Source of the DNA: Acanthochlamys bracteata
Taxonomy: Eukaryota; Streptophyta; Magnoliopsida; Pandanales; Velloziaceae
Direction of reading: 5' to 3'
Length of the DNA: 64,000 nucleotides
Assembly (NCBI GenBank): GCA_019914995.1
Contig: CM034137.1
Span: 3,286,001-3,350,000 of the forward strand
Shown here: positions 43,151 through 56,338 of the stretch, one piece after another
Position numbering within the stretch: the stretch's first letter is position 1
Layout of the letters: the number at the start of each line of letters is the position of its first letter
Notes under the pieces: generated by a model
Seen by the model: only the letters and a program-made list of their open reading frames with translations
What the model was told of the DNA's origin: nothing
Database searches by the model: none
Position numbers and translations under genes: made by a program

Positions 43151-46100
43151 GCTTTCTTAGTTCTTAGAATTACAACTTAAGTTGTATCACCTACACATAT
43201 ATATAAAGTTAAGGGTGAAACAACCCGGAAACAAAGGAAAGCTAATGCACTTGTTTTATGTTTCCTAGCCATAAAAATATAAACTCAAAACTAAGAGCAG
43301 CAGCCAGCAGTGTAGCTCATAAAAGAAAAGAATGCAGTAACTGTAGTACGTAGTTAGTTAAATTTAGTGGTGCATCACTTGTACATGGGCAGAAGCTCAA
43401 GCTTTAGTAATTAAATTAGAATGAAAGCCTTTTTGTTCCCCACTCAAATCGAATCATTTCAGACTTTGCAGGACTTGCTTGTGATTTATTTCATCAATCC
43501 TTATGGAATTAATGGACCCATATCTGTATATGTTGATCATATATGTATGTTTATTATTGTTATTATTTTCAACTCTTCAGCAGATCGAGAGAATCTTTTC
43601 TGTACATACGATACAAGGCAATATATGTATTATATCTTTTCTTAACTAGTAGTTTAAATAATATATAAATACTTAGAAAGGGTTAGTTCCAAGCTTCATT
43701 AAAGCCTCTCGCGTCACGTGTGTGAACAAGCGCACGAGACCCCCTGCTTCTCTCTTTCTCTGTCTCTCTTTGAGAATCTTTAAGTGAGATGGAAAGTGAG
43801 TTAGATCGATCGTGCGCACGAATGAAAAACCTACATACACACCCACCCCCCGAAAACAAGGGGTTTTGTTTCATAATGTTTTGATAATATATTATATGTG
43901 TATAGAATAATGAAAGAATGGATTGTTAAGGTTTTGTTTTTATTTATTTTTTGGTTGTGCATTTGTGTTGTTAGGGATTTTTGCTTTTGTCTTACGTACT
44001 GATGCAATGCGCGCAGAGAGGAGAAAGACAACAACGGGAGTTAAATGTGCAACTATTTGATCTTCAAACCACGCCACTAGCCACTACAGAGATTAACATC
44101 TCAAGTGGATCGAGTATATAGTTTTGAGGATGACATGCCCTTTAATTATCTTTTACCTACGCACTTGCAGAAAAAGTTTTGAAGGTTTGAGTTGGCTTAA
44201 TTTGTCCTAACTTTTTCTACTTTAATACCGTCTGCTAATTAATGTCTTAATTACATGAGACTTCATTTGCCTTGCATAAAGGTTCATAACTAATTCTCAA
44301 ACTTTCTTTTAATTATGACGTGTTCAAAAAACTTAGTTTGAAATGTTTTTTGGACATGGAAGCAATTAGTCAGTATAATAAAAGAATTAAAAATAATTCG
44401 TGTATGTAAATATAAACATCGCAGTCCACTTTATTGTAATGACATTTTGACATTCTCACAAATTCTTCATTAATTTCACTAATCAGTCCGATTGGTTTAA
44501 AACGTTTACATGCACCAGCATTATATAGTTAATTATATTTTTGACTTCCAAACTTTGCAATAATGCACTGACTAACAATTTTTGACTACTATTCGCTAAG
44601 TAATTAAACGATTTCTATTGATTCCTTTATGTATATTGAAAGATAAATATTTATGTTGAATAATCTTATCAAGTAAGAGTATACAGAGTTTATGGCTGAC
44701 CGCGAGCTTTTCAAACCAATTGAACAATGAATAAACATAGTGAAAATATATATTCCCGTGTATTATATATATATATAGTATGAATCGAATACTTATCGAT
44801 TTACTCTATAGTTTTTAAGTAATAATGAAATATTTGTTCTCTATGTTCCTGATTGCTTAAATGAAGCAATTGGATATATAGCTGCATATGCAAAAAGTCC
44901 GCACAGATAGAGCATATATTTCTTATATATATATGATAGTGTAAGCAAATTACGGAACTGTAGAATAGCACTTCATGGCTATCGATCACTGCTTAGAATT
45001 CTTTCAAACAATTTAATAACATATCTACAACACAGAAACAGTGTTGATCTGCCAAACTTTTTTCTTACTATTCTTTGTGTCTGATTTTAAGCTGACAAAA
45101 ATCTTAAGCAAAGGAATAGAAACAGGGATTTGCTTTGCTTTGCGAGCTAGCTATAAATTCATGGAGATACCATGCCACTAGTTGCAAGGTCCTACAAGTA
45201 TATATATTTGATGTTTTCATCATTGATACATACGTATATAGCTAAGGGACATATGTATGTTAGCCCAAAATTATTAGAGCACTCTTCTTGAGAGAATTGA
45301 CGCAAATTTTTAATTGAAAACTTCATGAACACGAACAAAAATGTTCTCGATCTAAAAGTTTTCCTTAGAGGTAGATAGTTTTCCTTTTTATATTTGACAC
45401 GCAGTTTATTCATTTAAAACTGAACACATTAATTGTAGGAAAATAAGAGAGTTTTGTAGAAGAAAATGAAAAGTAATGCCAAATAAACAGAATGAAATTT
45501 GAAAGAAAAACCAAAAAATTTTCTTTAGTGAATATGTTTTGATTTTTATATTATTATAAAACAAACAAAGAAAACAACAACATAATTGAGAAGGCCCAAT
45601 GGCTAGATTAAAAAAGCCCAACCGTTAGGGTCCTGTTCGAAACCATCTCGTTAGCGGTGAGCGACGTTAACCCACATGCAGCGAAGCGAAGACGGATGAC
45701 CGCTACGTGTCTCTAGCAGCTCCGTGTTGCCGGTAAACCTGCTTTGCCTGTTACGATAGGGCCCACAAGATAAGCCTTCGTAGTGGTAGGCTTTTCGTGA
45801 TTTCATATTATTTTTATAAAGACCAATGTTTTTTTTGTTGATTTACTTTTTGTATAATTTTCCGCATGATAGACAAACTATAGTGCAAAGAAGAAAAACA
45901 TGAAATGTTTTTATATAAACGCATGTATACGATAATCACATTTTGCAGAAAACATATAACAGCTAACAATTAGCAACTCTTTAAGCTTTTGCCAAAAAAG
46001 AAATGGAGAAGTTCCGCGGTAGATAACATTTCCCGTGATAGACAAACGAGAAAACTACATGAAATTAAAGAAAAAGACAAGAAACTTGGTAGCATTAGTT

Positions 46101-49100
46101 AGAAAGGAATGTAATATAATGTAACAAGTAGGACATAAGATAAATTGCTTATCTTTTGATTATATTTATAGCTAGCTCAAGAAGGGGAGTCATTAAAAAT
46201 GAATATTGCGAGAGCCGAAACGGAAGACCAATGAGAGATTAGATTATATAATTTTTTGTTCTGTTTCTTTCCTCACCGAAGAAAAAGAACATATTGGTCT
46301 TTGATGCTCCCTCTCTATTTGACTTCAGTTTATTTTCCACATTCATTATGAATTAACTATATCATTCATTACTTATTTTTCTATATAATATTTATGATAG
46401 AATTAAATAAAGTATATGTAAATGGAAACGACAACAAATAACAATCAGAACTAGGTATGTATTCTCGGCAGAAGACATTGCCAGAGTTTAAGGGTATACC
46501 TTTAACTTTTGTTTTCTCAAGCTCGTCCTCTTCTAATTGGTCTCATTCTAATACGTATATAAGAAAAAAGAATAGTAACAATTATTATTTTTATTATCTA
46601 ATAGTTAAGATTGTACAACCACTTTCTTTTCATTTAGCATTTTAGTTGTTTTACTTAATTGTAAGGTGCCAACAGCTTGCCTGCGCAGCACTTGCGGGTT
46701 TGTCTTTTTTAAAAAAATTTAATGGTGCTAATCTCAAGAACTACGGGATCTTAATAAACATTAAAAAACTTTAGAATTTTCTTCTCGGTTAATTTACGAC
46801 TCTCTAGAGCTTGAGACATTGAGCTGTTGTTTTATGTTGGGAATGGTTAATTTATATACATAGTGACCCGATTTTTCGTTAACGCGAAGGTTACGAGAGG
46901 TGCACAACCCAACTCAACGTTTTGGTTATTTGTAACTAATAATTCCAATATGTACACATTTTGGTAGATCCTAATTCGTTAAATAACTTATATCTGATTT
47001 TGTGCCAATGTGAAAACGGCTTAAAATTTTGATTTAGTTTTTAGTTTCCCGGCTTACCAACTATCTAATTATGTAAAATATTTTCTTGAAACTATATAAC
47101 AATGAAAAGCTAGAAAGAAGTATCTCTTCTTTCACATGATTTTTTCAAACAATAATAATAAAAAAATACAGTATCAAATATTTTTAATATAATCTCTCGT
47201 GGTAAATTTGCGAAAACAATATAGTCCAACAAGTGAATATGTAACTCTTTCTAAAAAGAAAAAATAGCATCACGATTAAGAAAACATATATTATAATTCT
47301 AAATTGTCTTTTAAATCATAACAACAAACAATAGAGAACACAATCTTTCTTCGACACGTGTCAATATATAGTTGGCGTGTGCTAACCGGCACAGCAGCAA
47401 AGAAACAGAACATGAGAATCCGTACAACCAGTAAGACCATTGCACGTGTCGAAGCAGACCGGTTGGGTGAGTGATGGGTTCTTTTAATTCGAGCAGAACA
47501 AAGAAAACCGGCTCGGGACGATCTAGTTCGGGTCCCGCTTCTTACTCAGGCAAGGAGACGAAAAAAAGGCCGCTAACTCAACAACCCCAGGCCTGATAGG
47601 CCCACTAACTTTAATTAAATCAATATAATAATTATGTTTACTTAATTTTTATATAAGATCTTTTCGTGAGTAGAATATTGTAAGTACTGGTGTTGGACTT
47701 TCTGAAGCCAAAATTAATTGGAATAGAAATGAGAACGTAAACACTTAATTCCAGTAAGAACTTTAATTTGTCATATTAAAGACCTGAAATTTTTTTAAAT
47801 AAAAATATTTTTATTTTTTTTTAAAAAATAAGTTTTATTTTTTTATTTTCAAAAAATAATAAAAATATGTAATAAAAAGATTTCATTTCGTAAAATTTTT
47901 TTACACTATCTAAATTTTTAAATAAATTTTTAAATATTTATAAAATATATATTAAAAAATATAAAATAAAAAAAATTAAAAATTATTTATGATAAATAGT
48001 GCCAAACGCTATCTAAAAGGTTTCTCCGAATATGAAACCAACAATAGGAAATATTTCAGACGTACCAAAAAACGAACCAAAAGTGAATTTAATTCATGGG
48101 AGACAGCTTTCGTACCACATCACATTTTCAAATAAATTGAAAGCATCAGCGTTCAATAATCTGAGTTTATTTACTTAGTTACTGCCCCCTTTGACTCAAA
48201 ATACGGCGGCCCCACCGTAATGCTACGGTCTATAGAAATATATGATGATACAGGGATTGAAGTGAAAAAATTTCTGAAGATTTCAGTTTTATCTTTTGTA
48301 ATCTTATTTTTCGGTAGTTTGGTTAAAAGAAAGAAAGGAGGAAGTTTTCAAAATTTAAAAAACTTGAAAGGTCGTTAAGGTAAGTAAGGGAATTTACTGC
48401 AATGGCCCTGATTAGTTATTGCTTACCCACCTCTGGCTGTCACGCACGGCATGTTCTTGCCTGCCAAAATCGTACCGCACTGCTACTGATTATTTTCCTG
48501 CACTGCCACTGTCTGGTGGTATGCCTTCGCTTTAGATCATCGTTGTGGTTAATAAAATACCAATACGAGTAAGGGTAACAGTATTTTTATCAAAAGAAAT
48601 TTTAAAATTATTTTTATTTTTTATTTTTAAAATTTTATAAATAATAAATAAATTTTACTACATAACATTTTTAAAATTTTTAAATTTTTATAAATATATT
48701 AAGGAATATAAATTAAAATAAATTATTTTTTAAATGAAATATCGAATGCTGCCAAATAAGAGAATAGTTATAAATTTTATTATTATTTATTTTATTAAAT
48801 ATAAAATTAATTTTATTAAAATTTTAAAATATTAATTATTTAATTATTTATTTTAATAAACACTTTTAAATATTTTAATAAGTAATGGATTCGTGGAAGC
48901 TGTTGTCGTCGGCGGGGCTACTGTAATAAAAAGTTGGAGCCGGGTGAATGGAAATCGTTCCTTAAACTAGCCACGCCTCTTCACGACAGATGGATGAAAT
49001 TAAATATTAACCCCCATTCATTTTGCTAGCTGTTAAAAACGTAAGTTACCAATTATTATTATATGATCAAGAATCTTCATTTTTTCCTCTAAAGTAATTT

Positions 49101-49600
49101 TGTACTCTTTGTCCAATGAAAATAAATTTGTCATCCTTTCAATTTAGTATATTGTAAGATAATATAACTAGATATAATTTCTATATATGTTAGGTATTAA
49201 CGAGTTTTTAACTAATTGTTTCCAATCTATTTCTACTCTAAATTAATCACCACATTCATTCATATTTTTGCCATTTTTGCTCTACTTTTTTTGAGAACCC
49301 AATCGGAATCCTGGCTGTTGAGTTCATGAATCATCATCACTATATAAAACAAAATTGAAAATTAGATTAAAAGACTCATTTATTAATGAAAAATGTGAAA
49401 CAACGCGTTTTTTTTTTTTTATAGATGTTATTAAGAATGTAATTAAGCAGAAAGAAAGTAAACAGCTAAGCTAATTAACCGAAGTTGTGTTTACGCTGGT
49501 CGTCCAAAAAAAAAAGATAAAACGTGAAGGGACTGACGGGTTTTGCTTAACCCAAGGATTTGACCGGCATAATAAAACCCAACAATCAGAAGAAGCAAGT
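43151..49600. other. long intergenic region upstream of the CRF-like gene
   Basis: No protein gene is supported. The DNA alternates AT-rich repeats (about 47.78-48.02 and 48.59-48.85 kb) with short GC-richer patches (about 43.69-43.85, 45.60-45.79, 47.34-47.60, 48.42-48.53 and 48.88-49.02 kb). The patch at 47.34-47.60 kb contains two ACGTGTC elements and could be distal regulatory sequence of the CRF-like gene. Confidence 0.4.
47353..47450. promoter_or_regulatory. pair of ACGTGTC (ABRE/G-box-like) motifs
   Basis: GACACGTGTC (47353-47362, a palindrome) and GCACGTGTC (47442-47450) lie 80 bp apart in a GC-richer patch about 3.3 kb before the CRF-like coding region. bZIP and bHLH factors bind such cores. 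Function is inferred only. Confidence 0.35.
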
Positions 49601-49613
49601 GGGAGGGGGGTTT

Positions 49614-49623
49614 GTCACGTGAC
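49614..49623. promoter_or_regulatory. palindromic G-box upstream of the CRF-like gene
   Basis: GTCACGTGAC is a perfect 10-bp palindrome with the CACGTG core, about 270 bp before the TATA box. It is a classic bZIP/bHLH (for example ABF, HY5, PIF) target type. Confidence 0.55.
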
Positions 49624-49888
49624 TTCCATGCAGCCCGAGACACTCGCTCCGCTCCATGACTCCGTTGGCTTTACTCTCTCTATTTTAACTGAGGCCGCCC
49701 TTCTACTCGCGGCGCAGAGCCGCCGGTCATTGGCGCCACTCGACACCCGGTTCTGTTCAGTGGCACCTAACTTTAATTCTCACCAAAATGAAAGGGTAAA
49801 CTTGTAAAACAAAACGAAAATGAAAATGGTTTATTATGTAATTATATAAATTTGTGACCGTAATTCCAATTTGGGCTAATTGCGGATC

Positions 49889-49896
49889 CTATAAAA
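49889..49896 (+). promoter_or_regulatory. TATA box of the CRF-like gene
   Basis: CTATAAAA in the context GGATCCTATAAAACAGC. Transcription would start near 49925. The leader is then about 780 bp and pyrimidine-rich. Confidence 0.65.
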
Positions 49897-50014
49897 CAGC
49901 GATCTCGGTGTTGCCCACAACACATCAGTAGTACTGATTCTTCTCTCCTTGGTTTCTCTCCAAACCAAAACACCCCTCCCCCGCTTAACATCTCTATCTC
50001 CCTATCTATTTAAA

Positions 50015-50041
50015 CTCTCTCTCTCTCTCTCTCTCTCTCTC
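50015..50041 (+). repeat. (CT)n microsatellite in the CRF-like leader
   Basis: About thirteen CT dinucleotides within the probable 5' untranslated region, a common feature of plant leaders. Confidence 0.95.
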
Positions 50042-50269
50042 AACAATACATCCCAAGAACCAAAGCTTCCTCTGCTTCCTCTCTTTTATTTCGCTCTCTA
50101 TATCTCTTAATCTCTGTACTGTGAAGTGGTCGTTTCTCGAACAACTCTATTTCTTCGTCTGCGGAGAAAGCAGCAAGAGTGAGAGGCTGTTTTCCTTACT
50201 CTGGGTACAGTGAAGAAGAAGAAGAAGGGAATCAGACGAGAGTCGTACTGCAATCTCTATTTACGGTAA

Positions 50270-50672
50270 CCATATTTCCTACCTTTCAAAAATAATTAAA
50301 GACTTTTCCTTTCTTTTCTTTCTCACTAAAAACCTCCTCGCCTTCTTTCTTTATCTTCTTCCTCATCTTCTGGGTTGGGTATTCTTTCCTGGAAATTTCA
50401 CAGTTTTGGTTGTTATATCTCTTTCCTTTTTATCATCGGTGAAGGCTTTCTTTCACTTTCTATCTTTATTCCTATGGTATTTTCAGAGGAATCCAAACAC
50501 TTTGTCTCAAAAAAGAAAAAGAAAAAAGATTTAGTCTTTCTTTCTAATCTATTAATCTTTTTTTCTTCTCCCCTTCTACGGCAGGGGTTGTTGTTTCCAT
50601 TCGTAGCAGGTGCAAGCAACTATGAGCATGAAGAAGATACATTAGATAAGGCGGTAATTTTTCTTATTTTTC
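50270..50672 (+). other. possible leader intron of the CRF-like gene
   Basis: A donor-like TTTACG|GTAACC near 50269 and acceptor-like sites CTACGGCAG (near 50584) and TTTTTCAG (near 50672) flank T-rich sequence with an upstream open frame. Splicing here would remove several upstream ATGs. The acceptor choice is unresolved. Confidence 0.35.
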
Positions 50673-50708
50673 AGCTGAAGGTTTTATTGAAGCAATTACT
50701 AAGCATTA

Positions 50709-51815
50709 ATGATGGACGGAGGAGGGGCTGGGATAACGGTACTGAGAACGGAGCACGTTGATGTGGTTATAAAGGCTCTAGTTCCTGCTGCCGGCGCCCG
50801 AAAGACACAGCCGAAGACAGTTCGCATTTTTTGGGATGATTTTTACGCCACGGACTCCTCCGGCGATGAGCTTGACAACTGCAATAGTCGTCTCCGCATC
50901 CGCCGTTACGTTCGAGAGATAAGGTTCGAAGGCCGACCGTGTCATGAACACCAGCAACAACAAGCCCAGCAGCAGCCGCATTCTTGCAAGGCTAAGAAAT
51001 CCAGCAAACCCACCGGTGTATCACAACAACAACATCAACCGAAGAAGAAGACGTCGAACAAGGTGACGACTCAGGGGGTTAAGAAGGACAACGGCGGGGA
51101 AACGAAGTTCCGCGGTGTCCGACGACGGCCGTGGGGGAAGTATGCAGCAGAGATACGTGACCCGTTGCGGAGGGTTCGTGTGTGGCTTGGGACATACAAC
51201 ACTGCTGAAGAAGCTGCCATGGTTTACGACTCCGCCGCTATACAGCTACGCGGTCCTGATGCTCACACCAACTTCGCCATCCCTCCATCCGTCGCAGCAC
51301 TACACAATAACAGCAACAACTTGGCCGTCGATGCTGCCGCTGCCTTACCAACTCCTTCAAGGCCGAAGAAGAATCTCTCCGACGACAACCTTGCAGCTTC
51401 TATCGAAGAATCTTCCGGCGACGATGAGTCGCACAACCTTTCCAGTCCAACTTCAGTGCTCCGCTGCTTCAGTTCTTCAGCCAACTCTGCTACGAATTCG
51501 GAGGCCGAGCACAATGAAACCCAACAATGTCCAGAGGTGGAGATGGAACGGGATGTCATCGAATCTACAACGAGAAGCGGTTCTGCACAGGCATTGAACA
51601 CGGCGGAGAACATGGAAATGGAAATTTCAGAGTTCTTTGAGAACGTTCCAATTTACGAAGACATGCTCGGGTTCTGCGCACTCGACGAACCTAGGTTATT
51701 CGAAGACGCAGCTCAACTCGGCTTCACCGGATTCGAATCCACACCGTCGGCATGGCAGAACATTGATGATTTGTTTGATGATTTCTTCACCAACGAACCG
51801 TTACGAGCCGTCTGA
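50709..51815 (+). CDS. cytokinin response factor-like AP2/ERF transcription factor (CRF1/CRF2 type)
   Basis: A single-exon gene of 368 residues. The N-terminal CRF motif ([19 protein letters not shown], about 36-54) is followed by a Gln/Lys-rich linker (80-130), one AP2/ERF DNA-binding domain (about 133-190: [20 protein letters not shown] through [10 protein letters not shown]), then a Ser/Glu-rich region and an acidic C-terminus ([13 protein letters not shown].. to DLFDDFF) of activator type. ERF-specific Ala and Asp are present in YAAEIRD and [16 protein letters not shown]. CRFs bind GCC-box-type DNA in the nucleus, interact with each other and with two-component phosphotransfer proteins, and mediate cytokinin and auxin-linked development. 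The start has two adjacent ATGs; either would give nearly the same protein. The AP2 region is arginine-rich ([12 protein letters not shown]). Confidence 0.93.
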   Translation: MMDGGGAGITVLRTEHVDVVIKALVPAAGARKTQPKTVRIFWDDFYATDSSGDELDNCNSRLRIRRYVREIRFEGRPCHEHQQQQAQQQPHSCKAKKSSKPTGVSQQQHQPKKKTSNKVTTQGVKKDNGGETKFRGVRRRPWGKYAAEIRDPLRRVRVWLGTYNTAEEAAMVYDSAAIQLRGPDAHTNFAIPPSVAALHNNSNNLAVDAAAALPTPSRPKKNLSDDNLAASIEESSGDDESHNLSSPTSVLRCFSSSANSATNSEAEHNETQQCPEVEMERDVIESTTRSGSAQALNTAENMEMEISEFFENVPIYEDMLGFCALDEPRLFEDAAQLGFTGFESTPSAWQNIDDLFDDFFTNEPLRAV

Positions 51816-54187
51816 TGTTCATGAAGTTTAAATCTAGCCGTCCGTTCAAACGGCAGCAAGTTTTGTAATGTCTTTATTTTAGTAGAAACAAGAGAAGACA
51901 GAGCGTGCTAAGGAGTTTGAAGAGAAGAAAATCTCAAAAGAAGAAAAAAAAAAAAATTTGCAGCTCTTTTCTGTTCTAATTATTATTAGTTGTTTTAAAT
52001 GAAAAATTTTGTTTATTGTTTCTATTAGTTGTATTAGCTAATGTTATTAATATGTCCTTGAATATAGGAAAATGGAGTCGGAGGGGTTAAATTCGCAATT
52101 CAAATCTCGTACTGTGCCGTAGATATTCATCTTTTCCTTTTTACTTTCTTCTGTTCTCTGATAAAATGGCATGCCTTGGCACGTGTCAAAACACAGAAAG
52201 CAGTTCATGCTATTCCGGTGCAAGTTTGATCGTTTAAACGTGCCAAAGTTAATGCCCCGGTAGCGACTGAAGTAAATATCTCCGGCCATGCCATCTCGCA
52301 CGCGCGTGTCACGTGCGGTGCGCATGACTGTGTTGTTATTTTGTTGTCTATTCTTTCGGAGGCGATGGCTTTTGTTGGACTCGTGGAAATCTTTCTTTCT
52401 CGAATAAAGTTAGTTTTGTTCATGCAAGTTCTTTGCTATATGTTTCTTTCTTTCTATGCATGGACATCTTTGAAACGGTGGCCACTCTTTTGAAGGAAGA
52501 AGATGAAGAAGAAGAAGGAGGACAGGTGCAGAAAGTTGATAGAGCACGTGCGAACAGTCAAAGGCGAGTGACTGAGTGATGAGTCGGTGCAATGGTTAAG
52601 GGGTGCGTGCATGTTGTGTTGTACGAGCCTTGATGTTCCTTACTCGGTGATGAAACAATGAAACAGAGCGCGCGCAAAGTTGCAAGCCAACTTTTTCCTC
52701 ATATATGCACCTTCGCATTAGAGCTTCTAAAGAATTGAAAACAAATTGTTGTATATGTCCAAGTGTTAGGTATATAAAGTTTAATAAAGCACCCTTGTGT
52801 ATGTATAATTTTTCTCCGTAGAGTTGAACCACCATATACTTATCATATACACTCCAAAAAATACGACATAACAGATAATATGTAGAATTATACGCAACTC
52901 AATTAAGTGGGTTATCCAAGTTAATTAGTGATCTCTTGGATCTATAGTTAGTATTTTATTTTGTTTTCCCCAAAGTTTTAACTCCTCGAGATTGTCTCTC
53001 AAGATCGAACCTTCTTATATATAGTAACATGTTGCGTGATTGACCTTAACGCATGTCATGTCGTGTGAGAGAGTTGGAGACCACTTCCTAAACAGTTGCG
53101 TATATAACAGCGTTAATTTTCAACGTAAACTACCTACACTAATACTTACAATACATACATACACTAACTAGAAGTAATGGAAAACAGAAAACATTAGAAG
53201 CTCTGATTTGTTTATTAGAGAAAGATCGTGGACGTCAAATATTTATTCGCGAGACATTCAATTTGTATCGCAGGACCACATCGAAAATCAATATGAATTT
53301 AATCTGCCAATTATAAATTTTACAGGTTCGTGTCTGTCATGCAGAGATTATTATTATTTTTTAATTAAGCACTATACTGTGGTATATACTCCCAATTGGG
53401 TAGTCTGTTTATTTCAGAACAAACACATTGTAGTTAGAGAGTTGACCTTAATCCCCTGTCATTAAGTTTATAAAACACCTGACAAAGAATTAATGATGAT
53501 TAACATAGAGATTCCAAATTGCTGGCAAAAGATATTAATGAAATAAGCCAGTTACAGACCTTGACATACATAGATAGTTCAACTATTATTTTCATATAGG
53601 CGGCTTAGTAAGGAGAATGTATATACTAGCTTAGGCATGGATAGCTACTTCAACTAGTTAAAACACTTCTATAATAAGTAGGGAATGTTACAATCGTTTT
53701 CATTACGTATCAAGCTAACAAGCACAAATAAAAAGATTTTCTGTTATCTCTTACAAACATAATTAATAAGAATTAATATGCAACAAGTCAGTGGGTATTA
53801 CTGCTTTTGTAAGTCTATGTATAATATTAGCGAATGTTGAACGTATATTCGAATTTTATTCATGCTAGCAAGTACAATAAAATGATTTACGTAGTTCTCG
53901 TACAACTACTTAAAACATATACGGTTAAATTTACATATATTAGTCTCTCAAATAATAAATATCCAAACTCAGTCGCGTCGCACGCACACATTATGGATGC
54001 ATCATGCATGATCACATCAGTCATTTTTATAGGTACTATCAACAATCTATATTTTGGGCAAACAGAAATAACTAAGAGGCGCTGAAACTGAACAAAACTT
54101 ACATATATAACTTTTAATGTGATCAAACATGCATAATGAATCTTGTGAACATAATAATCATGCAGGTCCAATGTTTGTAGGGAACAT

Positions 54188-54199
54188 ATAAATAAATAA

Positions 54200-54231
<32 letters not shown>
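54188..54231 (+). repeat. compound (AAAT)n/(AT)n microsatellite
   Basis: A few AAAT units run into about fourteen AT dinucleotides. Confidence 0.95.
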
Positions 54232-54235
<4 letters not shown>

Positions 54236-55928
54236 GGTTCCATCATTATATTAGAGTATCAACTCACTCAAATATTTGAGATATATGTCAGAGCTAGCTA
54301 GCTTTGCTTCAAGTGAAAGGGATAGAGTTTGTTGTTGTTGTAGGACTAAACATGTTTTTATTTTCACCGATAATCATGTATGTTTAATCTGGATGGTTTA
54401 AGTTGTTGTGTAAATGTTAGCAGACATATCACATGCGCACGTTCCCAAGTTTCAGGTGCGCTAATTATCATTTCATCAACATATGAGAAGCAGGATGAAC
54501 TATTTATGTATGTTTGATCATGCGAGGCAGACGCTAATCATGGGTCTCGCCAATTATCTGCAGCATTTGATTTCTCAGTTTACATGAGGACACTAACCAA
54601 CATCATACCATGATAAAATTGACATTTTGGATTTTATCAGTTTAAGCTTTATTTGATGAATTGAGTCATTATTTCTAGATAAGTTTATGAAAATGCAAGG
54701 ATGATAGTTTTGTTGGTTTCTGAATCGTATGTGTTAATGGATAATTAACCAACTCGAAGTTTCCACACGATTTAGAAAACTGGTTAATCAATCATTTTGG
54801 AAGAGTTGGGTTGAGTTTAACAAATTGATTAAATTAAAATGTGGTCCTAATAATTAACCATCATGCATTCTACCTTTTGTCCATTTATGATTTTTTGTTT
54901 TTTTTCCATCATTATACAACAAATGAATACTCCCATTTGTATATATCGTATACGTACAGGTAATAGAGATTAATTTACTCAAAATTTTGAAGTGGTCCAG
55001 GGTTATGGATATGTGTAGCTAGCTTGATTATAAAGCTATAGAGCTTCAGCAGAACACAGTTCTCATAGGACGAAATACCTCTTCATTGAATTTCATCCAA
55101 TTATTAGACTTCATTAATCGAACTTCACATATCGATGCTAAATCAACACTTAATCAAACAAGTTCTGCAAGTTATAAACTACAGAAAACTTGTCTATAGA
55201 TTGATTAATTATTAAACATATATTGCATATATAGCTTGAACATATATTAACTAGTTGTGCTTCATGGCTTGCTCTCACGTCCTGTGCAAGTTTATTGAAA
55301 TGTCGTTGGTGTTGGACTAATTGGTATAGACAACCAAGTATCATTTTGAGTTTAATATACAAAATAAATTAAAGTGTCGAAACTTGAAACCATATAAATT
55401 AATCACTTGTAGGGGACATGAACTTTGAACCTAAGATGCTATAAGTGGACGTAGCTAAGCTTATAGCTCAACCTTTTAAGGAGTAGCAGAAGACCCCCAA
55501 GCCCTACAGCTAGTCACCGTGATCATAGACCTCTGCACTTGAAACCAATAGAAAGCAGAGAGCAACTATATGGATAATTTATTAGCTTAGCTATAGCTAA
55601 AGTGAATAAGTTGAGTATACAGCTAGCTAGCTAGCCTCGTTCTTTGTCTTGTACGTACAGGTATAGCCATATATAGAAAGTATCCAATTCAAAAGTCTCA
55701 AACACTCGCTTCATATAGTTGACTGCAAATTTCTTGAAATGTATAATGGACCACAAAACTAAAAATCTTTATTACAGAAAGAAAAAGACAGGGGAACTTA
55801 GAAAAATTGCAAAAGAGGGTTGGCAACACTTTTATGGGTACTGCTGTCACCATTCACTCATGCATACGTCCCTTTCGATCACTTGCCCTACAATGATCTT
55901 TGCATATTATATGTTGGCATCTGCGCAT

Positions 55929-55950
55929 CAATTCAATTCAATTCAATTTT
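55929..55950 (+). repeat. (ATTCA)n microsatellite
   Basis: About four copies of the ATTCA pentamer. Confidence 0.9.
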
Positions 55951-56248
55951 GGTAGACCGGTACGAAACTCACTACATCAGTTGGTCTGAATTCTGGATCT
56001 TTACCCAAATTAGTTATCATGCAACACTTGCGTAGGATTTCCAAACATACCCGATGCTGAGCCCAGTTACTGGAGGACGGGACATTTAGATACGCATCCT
56101 TCGCGGAGAATGTTCATGAAGCCGACCTTAGTGAAATAAGGTTTGGTCGAAGAGACGGAAAAATATATAACACATATAAGTTCTTCATCTTTTGTTTTTG
56201 TTTCTTGGATGTGTTTGTTGTCTTAATAGTAGCACTGGCAGGAGGAAG

Positions 56249-56338
56249 ATGAAAGAGAAGATATCTGTGGCTATTTGGATCATTAGCTTTTGGTTTCTTC
56301 TCTTTTTCACTTCGATCATGATCAGGTCTGGTGATTAA
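56249..56338 (+). CDS. possible small membrane or secreted peptide (29 residues)
   Basis: An ATG opens a 29-codon frame: MKEKISVAIWIISFWFLLFF... then TSIMIRSGD and stop. It is a short basic N-terminus followed by a long hydrophobic stretch, like a signal peptide or membrane anchor. Upstream (about 56163-56170) is a TATA-like AATATATAAC, and the leader is pyrimidine-rich. A GT donor-like site (ATCAG|GTCTGG) at the end of the hydrophobic stretch would allow a second exon, but I could not find a convincing one. It may be the first exon of a small secreted peptide gene or chance. Confidence 0.25.
   Translation: MKEKISVAIWIISFWFLLFFTSIMIRSGD

Larger units (their letters stand above)
51816..56248. 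other. intergenic region downstream of the CRF-like gene
   Basis: The first 150 bases are probably the 3' untranslated region, with T-rich polyadenylation-type sequence. At 52.0-52.7 kb there is a GC-richer patch with several CACGTG-type motifs (52179-52186, 52313-52318, about 52544). The remainder is gene-free with microsatellites at 54.19 and 55.93 kb. Confidence 0.45.

Noticed and set aside
49487..49807. 106-codon plus-strand frame upstream of the CRF-like gene
   Set aside because: No family similarity, overlaps the likely promoter with the G-box, and lacks an ATG that fits a gene model. Treated as chance.
50375..50761. 128-codon frame overlapping the CRF-like leader and start
   Set aside because: Contains poly-Lys from A-runs, lies in a probable leader intron and has no domain. 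The AP2/ERF frame is clearly the real one.
51115..51613. Long frames (160 and 116 codons) overlapping the CRF-like gene on both strands
   Set aside because: Shadow frames of the GC-rich coding sequence, without domains.
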